A program made the translations under genes and the position numbers. A stretch of DNA of 41,135 nucleotides, from NCBI GenBank assembly GCA_964579765.1, contig CAZOIK010000469.1:1-41135 (forward strand). Reading direction: 5' to 3'. The notes under the pieces are model-generated. The model did no database searches and had not been told where the DNA came from. It worked only from the letters and a program-made list of their open reading frames with translations. Each line of letters begins with the position of its first letter. The stretch's first letter is position 1. Below are positions 14,331 through 23,801 of the stretch, in pieces. This DNA comes from DATNBT01 sp964579765 (GTDB taxonomy: Bacteria > Acidobacteriota > Vicinamibacteria > Vicinamibacterales > CAVVIG01).

Positions 14331-15394
14331 TGCGGGAACACGCGGACGTCGATCCCTTCCGCGCCGCGGATCAGCCGGTCGAGCGGCGTGCCGCCGAGCT
14401 GGTCGCGCCAGCCGCGCGGGCGGATGTGGTGGCCGACGAAGATCTGCGTGATGCCGCGCGCCCTCGCGTACTCGAGGATGGTCGCGATCGGGTCCTTCCC
14501 TTCCAGCGTCTCGACGTGCGCGTGCTGGGCGTTCGCCAGCGTCACGTTGCGATCGAGCACGAGCCGGTCGTCGTCGGTGAGGTGCTCCTGCATGACGTAG
14601 ATCGCGAACAGCTCGCCGTGAAACCGGTCGGCGTTGCGGCGGCCGCTGGCGAGCATCTTCGCCGCGTTGGCCCGCGGCGTCATGCAGACGAGGATCCGCT
14701 CCTGCGTGCCCCACGACGACTCGAGGCCGTGCAGGCTCAGATACTGCTCCAGCTGGCGATCGACGACGTCGGCGGTCAGCAGGAGCGCACGCTGGCGGAG
14801 CTGCGACAGCTGTGCGGCCGACACGCGCGCGTCCGCCACGTCCGCGTCGGCCGGCGCGTCCACGACCACCACCTCCTCGGCGCGATCGACGAACGCCTGC
14901 GGCACCGTGTCCGTCCGCGTACGGCCGAGCACGCTTCGCACGAACTCCTGCTGCTCGGTGATGTATTCGAGGTTGATCGACGTAATCACCGAGATGCCGG
15001 CCTCGAGCAGCTCGGCGACGTCGTCGCAGCGCTTTGGATGCCGGCTGCCGGGCGGGTTGTCGTACGCGAGCCCGTCCACCAGACACACCGCCGGCCGGCG
15101 CGCGAGCACGGCCGGCACGTCGATGACGGGCACGCCGCCGGCGTCGCGCGTCGGGATGACCTCGATCGATCGAATCGCGTGGCTGATCTCGGGCGCCGGA
15201 TCCGGTTGCATCGCGGCGACAACGACGTCTTCGCCGCGTTCGTGACGGCGGCGCCCCTCGTCGAACAGACGAAACGACTTGCCGACGCCGGAGGCGTACC
15301 CGAGGAAGATCTTCAGCTGGCCGCGCCGTTGAGCGCGTTCTTCGGCCTCAATCTGGCGCAGCAGCGCCTCCGGATCTCGCGAGCGCTCGGACAT
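14327..15394 (-). CDS. KdpD N-terminal-domain protein without kinase, copy 2 (altered Walker B)
   Basis: 355 aa, a diverged tandem paralogue of the protein at 13215-14330. Walker A reads GYASGVGKS (32-40). The KdpD signature is VCLVDGLAYDNPPGSRHPKR, where the normal VDE has become VDG, so the acidic residue expected to activate water is missing. SITSINLEYITEQQEFV replaces the usual VxTTxNVQHLESLND. A Usp-like domain with ILVCMTPRANAAKML and GITQIFVGHHIRPR ends the protein. It probably binds ATP but may not hydrolyse it. Its start overlaps the stop of the APC-MgtE gene by 1 nt (TGATG), and its stop overlaps copy 1 by 4 nt, so the three are co-translated. A heteromeric regulatory pair is a reasonable reading. 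Confidence 0.82.
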   Translation of the reverse strand: MSERSRDPEALLRQIEAEERAQRRGQLKIFLGYASGVGKSFRLFDEGRRRHERGEDVVVAAMQPDPAPEISHAIRSIEVIPTRDAGGVPVIDVPAVLARRPAVCLVDGLAYDNPPGSRHPKRCDDVAELLEAGISVITSINLEYITEQQEFVRSVLGRTRTDTVPQAFVDRAEEVVVVDAPADADVADARVSAAQLSQLRQRALLLTADVVDRQLEQYLSLHGLESSWGTQERILVCMTPRANAAKMLASGRRNADRFHGELFAIYVMQEHLTDDDRLVLDRNVTLANAQHAHVETLEGKDPIATILEYARARGITQIFVGHHIRPRGWRDQLGGTPLDRLIRGAEGIDVRVFPQ

Positions 15395-18300
15395 CAGGAT
15401 CTCAACAGCGTACTGTGCAGCACCAGCAGGCCGACACTGAAATAAATGACCAGCCCGGTCACGTCCACCAGCGTCGCCACGAACGGCGCGGACGATGTCG
15501 CGGGATCGAAGCCCATGCGGCGCAGCACCAGCGGCAGCAGCGAGCCGATCAGCGTCCCCCAGAGCACGACGCCGACGAGAGCCAGGGCGACGGTCACCGC
15601 GACGAGCATCCAATGCTCGCCGTAAAGCGTCGAAAACGCGGACCAGATCGTGATGCGCAGGAACCCGATGCACCCGAGGATGGCGCCGAGCGCCAGGCCC
15701 GCGGCGATCTCTCTCCGCGCCACGCGCCACCAGTCTTTCAGCTGCACCTCGCCGAGCGCGAGGGCGCGGATCACGAGGGTCGAGGCCTGCGACCCGGAGT
15801 TGCCGCCGCTCGAGATGATGAGCGGCACGAAGAGCGCCAGCACCACGGCGCGTTCGATCTCCTTCTCGAAAAACCCCATCGCCGTCGCCGTCAGCATCTC
15901 GCCGAGAAACAACGCGGTCAGCCAGCCGGCGCGCTTCTGAATCATCCGGGGCATCGCGATCCGCATGTACGGCTCGTCGAGCGCTTCGGATCCACCGACG
16001 CGCTGCAGATCCTCGGTCGCCTTGGCCTCCACGACGTCGAGGACGTCGTCGATCGTGACGATGCCGATCAGCACGCCGGCCGAGTCGGTCACCGGCAGCG
16101 CCGTCCGATCCTCGCGGCGGAACACCGCCACCGCCGTGTTCTCGTCGTCCGCGGCGTTGAGCGAGACGAACCGGCGGTCCATGAGATCCGCCACCCGGCT
16201 GGCCGGCGAGGTCAGCAGGCATTCTCGGATCCGGATGTCATCGACCAGCACGCCGTGTTCGTCCACGACGTAGATGACGTTGAGCGTTTCGCTGTCCTGA
16301 CCGTGCGTGCGGATGTAGTCGAGCACGTCCTGCACGGTCCACTGCTCGCGGACCGCGATGTAGTCGGGCGTCATGCGCCGCCCGATGGATCCCTCCGGAT
16401 AGCCCAGGAGCGTGACCGCGACGGCGCGTTCCTCCGGCGTCAGGAGCGCGAGCAGCTGCTGCGTCGCCGCCGCCGGGAGCTCTTCGAGGAACGTCGTGCG
16501 ATCGTCCGGCGCCATCTCGTTCAGAATCGCCGCAACGTCCTCCTGCGCCATCGCCTTGAGCAGCGCCTGCTGGGCGTCGTGCGAGAGGTACTCGAACGTG
16601 GCCGCCGCGGTCCGGCGCGGCAGCACGCGGAACGCGACGACCTGATCCTCGACGGAGAGCCCTGTGAGCGCCGCCGCGATGTCGCTCTCCGGCCGGTTGC
16701 GCACCATGTCGCGCAGCCGCCCGAAGTCGCGCTGCCGGACGACGGCGGCGAGCTCGTCCGCCGCCTGCGCCGTGCGAGAGATGCCGTCGAGCGCGGCATC
16801 GCGTTCAGGTCCAGGATGACTGAGTTGTTCCTGCATATGCGTGAGGGCGGCCCGCACGACATCCCGATGATGCACGTGCGGGCCGATGGCGTTCGTGACG
16901 TCGAGCCAGATCTTGTGGAGGAGGTGGAGATCTTCGGTGGTGAGCGCCGGCGCGTGAGCGCCGAGATGATAGACCGCCGATCGGCCGCTGCTGTGGTGGA
17001 CGACGAGACGCACGTCAACCGGCTCGTGCACGTCCGCGCGTTCCCACGCGTCGCCGAGCCGCCTCGCCTGGTCGTCGGCCGCCAGCGTCTCCGATTCGCC
17101 GACGTGAATGTCGGACACGCGGAGGCGCGCCGCCGTCGCGGCCACCGCGTCGAACACACCGCGCGCCGGCACGATCAGCAGCCGGACGACGCGGCCCTGG
17201 CGCTCGGCCATCAGGGCGGCGCCGAGGAACAGCCGTCGCTCGTCGTCGGTGAGCTCGACCGACAGCAGCCGCTCTTCAGACGCGTCCACTCCGGCCAGGC
17301 GCACCGTCATGACGACGACCTCTCGGGTCCCCGCCGCGCGAAGCGCCCCCGCAAGCGGCGCAAGCGCACCGGGTTTCCTCACGGGGACGAGCAGGCTGCC
17401 GGGAGCGACCTGCAGGTGTTCGGCGCCGACCGTCGCGTGCAGGAGCTCGACGTCGTCGGCCGGCCCGTCGTGATCCTCCGGCTCGTGCGCGGCGCGTTCG
17501 GACGCGATGAGCACAGCTGCCGTGGCGGCCACCAGTCCGACCCCGGTGACGGCGGCGCCGTCGGCCGTCAGCGTCAGCCACAACGCCGGCACGCCGACGG
17601 CGGTCCCGACGGCCAGCAGTCCCAACGGCAGTTCCCGACCGGCGATGCGCACGTTCAGCGGCACGCGAAAGGCGCGCGGTTCCAGGCGCAGCGCGCGCAG
17701 GCGCACCAGCGCCGCGACCTTCAGCAGCAGCGAGCCGGCGATGACGATGCCGTAGACGCGGGCCAGCCAGGCCACCTGGCCGGAGACCGCGATGAGCACC
17801 GCCACCTGCGTGAGTGCGGCGATGTCGATGAGGCGTGACGGCGTGCCGAACCGCTCGTGCAGCTCGCGCATGGAGCGCGGCACGATTCCGTCTTCGGCCA
17901 GCCGCAGCAGCAGCCGCTGCGCCGAAAGCGTGCCGCCGTACACGGCCCAGGCCAGCAGCGCCGCCGCCGCGCACTCCGCGGCGACGCCGAGCGGCAGCGT
18001 CAGCGCGCGCGGAACGCCGCTGAACAGCGCGACCGCCATGAGCGGGGCGTCTGCCCACCGTCCGAGGTTTCGTCCCGCGGGTACGAGCGCGACGAACAGC
18101 AGCGAGAGGCCGAGGGTGACGAACAGCGCCCAGGCGTTCACGACGGCCAGCGCGCGCCGCGCACGCGCCACGCGCGGCGGAGGGAACTCGCCGATGGCGC
18201 GCGTGAATGCGTCAGGCGAACCCACGACAAAGAGGACGCCGGCGAAGGCCGTGAGCCCCGCGAGGCGCAGACTCGCGGGGCTCGTGAACGGCAGCGCGGC

Positions 18301-18789
18301 AACCGCAGCACGCGCGTGTGGGTGCCACGCGGCGGACACCGCGCCCACGGCGATCGTGAGCGCGACGACGGCCACCGCCGTCCACAAGACGCGCGTCGTC
18401 GTCGGAATCGCGATCGTGCGTCCCTGGCGGCACCACCACCAGACGACGCCGATCAGGCAGACGCCGACGACGACCGCCGGATCGTCTCTGCCCGTCAGCG
18501 CGTGTCCGGCGGCGCCGGCAGCGAGGACGCCGAGCAGCACGTCGTCGAGCAGCAGCAGCGACGCCGCGACAATCGCCGTCGGACGGCCGAACGCGTGGCG
18601 TGCCGCTCCGTACGCGCCTCCCGGCAGAAACAGCGCACTCGCTTCGAGGTCCACTCCGCGCACCGCGAAACCGACGAGGACGGCAGCCAGTACGTACCAC
18701 GGCGCGGCGGCGCCCGCATCGCGCGCCGCCACGCCGGCCGCGAACACGCCGACGGCTCCGAGTTGGACGAGCACCGACAGCGAGCCCAT
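15394..18789 (-). CDS. APC-permease / Usp-like / MgtE fusion transporter
   Basis: A single uninterrupted 1131-aa frame with three parts. Residues 1 to about 435 are an APC-superfamily permease-like membrane domain with about 12 hydrophobic segments. Residues about 450-620 are a soluble alpha/beta region resembling the Usp-like tails of some APC permeases (SLLVPVRKPGALAPLAGAL, VRLLIVPARG). Residues about 678-1131 are a complete MgtE: helical N domain, paired CBS domains (about 803-925; VADLMDRRFVSL, LIGIVTIDDVLDVVEA) and a membrane part with the signature PLIISSGGNSGSQAS and the Asp-containing FVATLVDVTGLVIYF of the Mg2+ pore. It therefore couples an APC-type carrier with a Mg2+ channel in one chain. 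The APC part lacks a substrate I can name. It is the first gene of the operon with two KdpD-N proteins. Confidence 0.85.
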   Translation of the reverse strand: MGSLSVLVQLGAVGVFAAGVAARDAGAAAPWYVLAAVLVGFAVRGVDLEASALFLPGGAYGAARHAFGRPTAIVAASLLLLDDVLLGVLAAGAAGHALTGRDDPAVVVGVCLIGVVWWWCRQGRTIAIPTTTRVLWTAVAVVALTIAVGAVSAAWHPHARAAVAALPFTSPASLRLAGLTAFAGVLFVVGSPDAFTRAIGEFPPPRVARARRALAVVNAWALFVTLGLSLLFVALVPAGRNLGRWADAPLMAVALFSGVPRALTLPLGVAAECAAAALLAWAVYGGTLSAQRLLLRLAEDGIVPRSMRELHERFGTPSRLIDIAALTQVAVLIAVSGQVAWLARVYGIVIAGSLLLKVAALVRLRALRLEPRAFRVPLNVRIAGRELPLGLLAVGTAVGVPALWLTLTADGAAVTGVGLVAATAAVLIASERAAHEPEDHDGPADDVELLHATVGAEHLQVAPGSLLVPVRKPGALAPLAGALRAAGTREVVVMTVRLAGVDASEERLLSVELTDDERRLFLGAALMAERQGRVVRLLIVPARGVFDAVAATAARLRVSDIHVGESETLAADDQARRLGDAWERADVHEPVDVRLVVHHSSGRSAVYHLGAHAPALTTEDLHLLHKIWLDVTNAIGPHVHHRDVVRAALTHMQEQLSHPGPERDAALDGISRTAQAADELAAVVRQRDFGRLRDMVRNRPESDIAAALTGLSVEDQVVAFRVLPRRTAAATFEYLSHDAQQALLKAMAQEDVAAILNEMAPDDRTTFLEELPAAATQQLLALLTPEERAVAVTLLGYPEGSIGRRMTPDYIAVREQWTVQDVLDYIRTHGQDSETLNVIYVVDEHGVLVDDIRIRECLLTSPASRVADLMDRRFVSLNAADDENTAVAVFRREDRTALPVTDSAGVLIGIVTIDDVLDVVEAKATEDLQRVGGSEALDEPYMRIAMPRMIQKRAGWLTALFLGEMLTATAMGFFEKEIERAVVLALFVPLIISSGGNSGSQASTLVIRALALGEVQLKDWWRVARREIAAGLALGAILGCIGFLRITIWSAFSTLYGEHWMLVAVTVALALVGVVLWGTLIGSLLPLVLRRMGFDPATSSAPFVATLVDVTGLVIYFSVGLLVLHSTLLRS

Positions 18790-18884
18790 CAGAGAGAGAT
18801 CCTAGACGACATGGACGAAGGCGCAGCGACTCCCGATTTCAATTGATCGCCCCGACCCGCCCGGCATAATGGACGCAGCGTCGC

Positions 18885-20219
18885 GTGACCACACGATCCC
18901 TTGTTCATCTCGCGTTTACAGTCGTCGGGCTGTGTCTCCTCGGCGCTGGGCTCGTGCTGGCGCGCCGCGCCTCGCTCGACGAGCTGGGGCAGCTGTCGCT
19001 CGGCCTCGCGATCGTGTTGACAGCCGCTGTCGCCGGCGGCCATCTCGCCAGGCGCGCCGGCCAGCCGGCCGTGCTCGGCGAGCTGCTGGCCGGGATGCTG
19101 ATCGGCAACCTGCCGGGCCTGGGGCTGCTCCATTTCGTCGCCACGGATCGCTATCTCGACATCCTGGCGCAAGTCGGCATGCTGCTGCTGCTCTTCGAGG
19201 TCGGGCTCGGCCTGTCGATTCGCGACCTGTTCGGCGTCGGCACGTCGTCGTTCCTCGTCGCGGTGCTCGGCACGGGCGCCAGCATCTCGATCGGCACGTT
19301 CACGGCGCGGCTGTTGATTCCGGCGGCACCGACGGCCGCGCACGTCTTCGTCGGCGCCGCGCTGGCCGCGACGAGCGTCGGCATCACGGCGCGCGTGCTG
19401 CGCGACATGAACGCGTCGCGCCGGACCGAAGCCAAGATCATCCTCGGCGCCGCCGTCGTGGACGACGTGCTGGCGCTGGTCGTGCTGGGCGCCATCACGG
19501 CGTGGATCGCCCCGGCGACCGGCGCGGCCGCCGGCGCGGGCGCGATGGCCGCGCTCGTCCTCAAGACCACTGGCTTTCTCGTGCTCGCGCTCGCGGTCGG
19601 CTCATGGTTCACGCCGGCGTGGTTCCGGTACGCGGCGCGGCTGCGGACCCGCGGCGTGCTCCTCTCCGTCGGCCTGTGCTTCTGCTTCGTGCTCGCGGCC
19701 GCCGCAGGCGCCATCGGACTCGCCCCGCTCGTCGGGGCCTTCGCGGCCGGGCTCGTGCTCGAAGAGTCGCACTCGGAGCTCTTCGTCCAGCGGGGCGAGC
19801 CGTCGCTCGATCAGCTGCTGCAGCCGATGATTTCGTTTCTCGTGCCCGTGTTCTTCGTGCTCGTGGGCACGCGGGCCAACGTTCGCGTCTTCGTCGCCTC
19901 GCCGTGGCTGCTCGGGGTGCCGCTGGCGCTGGCGGCCGCGGCCATCGCCGGCAAGCTGGCGTGCGCGGGCGGCGTGGTCACGCGAGGCGCGAATCGGCTG
20001 ACGGTCGCGCTCGGCATGGTGCCACGCGGCGAAGTCACGCTCGTGTTCGCCGCCGTCGGCGCCACGCTGCGCGTGGGCGACACGCCCCTGCTCGACGAGC
20101 GCGGCTACATCGCGCTCGTGGCCGTCGTGCTGATCACGACACTGGTGACGCCGCCGGCCCTCAAATGGAGCCTGGGACGGCACGCGGCAGGCCACGGCGC
20201 GACTAGACCGGCAGCGTGA
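18885..20219 (+). CDS. CPA2-type cation/proton antiporter
   Basis: 444 aa from a GTG at 18885. It is highly hydrophobic with about 12-13 membrane segments and the Na+/H+ exchanger family pattern: AGQPAVLGELLAGMLIGNLP, LLLFEVGLGLS, ATSVGITARVL, AAVVDDVLALVVLG (the paired Asp of the transport site), GAFAAGLVLEES, and PVFFVLVGTRANV. It lacks the TrkA-N/RCK domain of KefB/C-type members, so it is closer to stand-alone antiporters. It likely exchanges Na+ or K+ for H+ across the inner membrane. It diverges from the APC-MgtE operon across a 95-bp gap that must hold both promoters; no clear elements are visible there. Its 3' end overlaps the convergent HATPase gene by 17 bp. Confidence 0.9.
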   Translation: MTTRSLVHLAFTVVGLCLLGAGLVLARRASLDELGQLSLGLAIVLTAAVAGGHLARRAGQPAVLGELLAGMLIGNLPGLGLLHFVATDRYLDILAQVGMLLLLFEVGLGLSIRDLFGVGTSSFLVAVLGTGASISIGTFTARLLIPAAPTAAHVFVGAALAATSVGITARVLRDMNASRRTEAKIILGAAVVDDVLALVVLGAITAWIAPATGAAAGAGAMAALVLKTTGFLVLALAVGSWFTPAWFRYAARLRTRGVLLSVGLCFCFVLAAAAGAIGLAPLVGAFAAGLVLEESHSELFVQRGEPSLDQLLQPMISFLVPVFFVLVGTRANVRVFVASPWLLGVPLALAAAAIAGKLACAGGVVTRGANRLTVALGMVPRGEVTLVFAAVGATLRVGDTPLLDERGYIALVAVVLITTLVTPPALKWSLGRHAAGHGATRPAA

Positions 20220-20772
20220 TTCTGATCGTGGTGCCGTGTCCGGCGGGTCCGGTGTTCCCGCGGACCTCCAGCTGTCCGGCATGCGCGACGACGACGTCGC
20301 GGATGATCAGCAGCCCGAGCGCGGCGCGCGGGCGCTCCGGAGTCGCTTCGAACAACGACGGCAGCCTGTCCGCCGGGATGCCGGGGCCGTCATCGGCGAC
20401 TTCGACGATGACCGCGGGCCGGATGTCCTGATAACTCACCCGCACCGTGACCGCGCCGCCCGGCATCACCTGGGATCCGTGCCGTACGTATCGCAACGCG
20501 TTGCCCACGAGCGCGCTGATCGCCCAGCCGATCTTGTCCGCGTCGATGCGGACGAGCAGCGGCACGCGATCGTCAACCGAGACGTCCAGGGTGACGTCAG
20601 CGGCGCGGGCCTGCGCCGCCATTGCGCCGAGCGCGGCCGTGAGCAGCGCGCGGATGTCGGTCGGCGCGCGCCGGACCGGAATCGCATCGACCACGATCGC
20701 GTGCGTCTCGTCGCCGGGCGACAGCACAGTGCCGTCGCGCGCGAGCACCGCGGCGGCCTCGGCGGTCATCAT
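20203..20772 (-). CDS. Stand-alone HATPase-domain protein after kdpC
   Basis: 189 aa, starting 7 nt after kdpC ends. Two adjacent ATGs (20772 and 20769) are possible starts. It consists of a GHKL ATPase domain only: N-box region IGWAISALVGNALRYVRHG with the Asn kept, G1 box ADDGPGIPADRL, and a weak G2 region LGLLIIRDVVVAHAG lacking a clear GxGxG. There is no HisKA dimerisation domain, no phospho-acceptor His, and no membrane segment or sensor. About 60 residues precede the ATPase core. A paralogue lies at 30350-30835, again directly after a kdpA-containing operon segment. It may act as a trans regulator of the Kdp kinases or as an ATP-binding switch; this is inference from position and domain content. 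Confidence 0.75.
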   Translation of the reverse strand: MMTAEAAAVLARDGTVLSPGDETHAIVVDAIPVRRAPTDIRALLTAALGAMAAQARAADVTLDVSVDDRVPLLVRIDADKIGWAISALVGNALRYVRHGSQVMPGGAVTVRVSYQDIRPAVIVEVADDGPGIPADRLPSLFEATPERPRAALGLLIIRDVVVAHAGQLEVRGNTGPAGHGTTIRITLPV

Positions 20773-20779
20773 GTTCGTA

Positions 20780-21523
20780 CTACTTCCGCGGATATCGCTG
20801 ATCGAGCGCCAGGTTCAGCTCGAGGACGTTGACGCGCGGCTCGCCGAGCACGCCCCAGGTCCGGCCGGTCGTGTGCTGGCCAATGACTGTCTGCACCTGC
20901 TCGACCGACACCCCACGCGCCTTCGCGACCCGTCCCGCCTGCAGCTGCGCGTTGCGCGGGCTGATGTCGGGATCGATGCCCGACGCGGATGCCGTCACCG
21001 CGTCGGCCGGAATCGGCACCTTCGACGCGAACACGAGCGGCGCCTTGTCGTCGCCAAACGCCTTGATCAGCTTCACGTCGTCGAGGTTGCCCTTGGCGTC
21101 CATGAACTTGTCGAGCGGCACGGACGACGAGTACGGCAGCCCGTTGTCCACGCAGTAGTGGACGACGCGGTCCTTGATGCCGTCGTAGTCCACGACGTCC
21201 TGCTTCGTCTTGTCGTCCACCTTGGTCGTCCCGTTGAACAGCTTGGCGCTCGTCGGCCCGAGATTCGATCCTGAGGTCGAGGTCGGGTCGTAGCCGTTCG
21301 CGCCGGCGGCCGACGGCCGCGGGTGGAAGTACTCGTCCTTCGAGAAGTTCTGTCCGATGAGGGTAGACCCGATCACCTGGCCGTTCGCCGTGACGAGACT
21401 CCCGTTGGCCTGGATGGGAAAGACGACTTGCGCGATGCCGGTGATCACGGCGGGATACAGCAGGCCGGTCAGCACCGTCATCACGACCATCATCAGGAAT
21501 GCCGGTTTGAGTTCTTTCAACAT
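20780..21523 (-). CDS. kdpC: Potassium-transporting ATPase KdpC subunit
   Basis: 247 aa, longer than the usual ~190 because of an insertion of about 55 residues in the middle. One N-terminal membrane segment (FLMMVVMTVLTGLLYPAVI) carries the KdpC start motif. Conserved blocks follow: GSTLIGQNFSKDEYFHPRPS, then SGIDPDISPRNAQLQAGRVA and a C-terminal VNVLELNLALD. KdpC assembles with KdpA, KdpB and KdpF and increases nucleotide affinity or stabilises the complex. It is separated from kdpB by 138 bp, which is unusual because these genes normally abut. That gap holds a strong GC hairpin at 21551-21574. Confidence 0.95.
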   Translation of the reverse strand: MLKELKPAFLMMVVMTVLTGLLYPAVITGIAQVVFPIQANGSLVTANGQVIGSTLIGQNFSKDEYFHPRPSAAGANGYDPTSTSGSNLGPTSAKLFNGTTKVDDKTKQDVVDYDGIKDRVVHYCVDNGLPYSSSVPLDKFMDAKGNLDDVKLIKAFGDDKAPLVFASKVPIPADAVTASASGIDPDISPRNAQLQAGRVAKARGVSVEQVQTVIGQHTTGRTWGVLGEPRVNVLELNLALDQRYPRK

Positions 21524-21550
21524 GGCGGTGTCGCTTTCTTTTTTTCACTG

Positions 21551-21574
21551 GCGGCGGGGCCCCACCCCCGCCGC
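21551..21574. other. GC hairpin in the kdpB-kdpC gap
   Basis: GCGGCGGGG (21551-21559) pairs perfectly with CCCCGCCGC (21566-21574) over a 6-nt loop, a 9-bp all-GC stem. It is in the 138-bp space between kdpB and kdpC. On the transcribed (minus) strand the hairpin is followed by an A-rich tract (seven As) rather than Us, so it is not a standard intrinsic terminator. It could stall polymerase or protect the upstream mRNA and so set kdpB:kdpC ratios. The rest of the gap holds no gene I can see. Confidence 0.45.
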
Positions 21575-21661
21575 GAACTTACGCCGATGCTCGGGCTCGG
21601 CTTTCCTTGGCCTCGGCCTCGCATGGCCGCAGGCGCCAGATCACAAATCACCACATCACCA

Positions 21662-23794
<2,133 letters not shown>

Positions 23795-23801
23795 GGCGGC
23801 A

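Noticed and set aside
15415..17838. 807-aa + strand open frame
   Set aside because: Arg/His/Asp-rich antisense of the APC-MgtE gene, typical of high-GC coding DNA read backwards.
18869..20206. 445-aa + strand frame beginning with an ATG just before the antiporter
   Set aside because: Arg-rich shadow of the antiporter in another frame; the GTG frame at 18885 encodes clear membrane helices.
21551..21574. Intrinsic terminator between kdpB and kdpC
   Set aside because: On the transcribed strand the hairpin is followed by As, not Us. Kept only as a hairpin.
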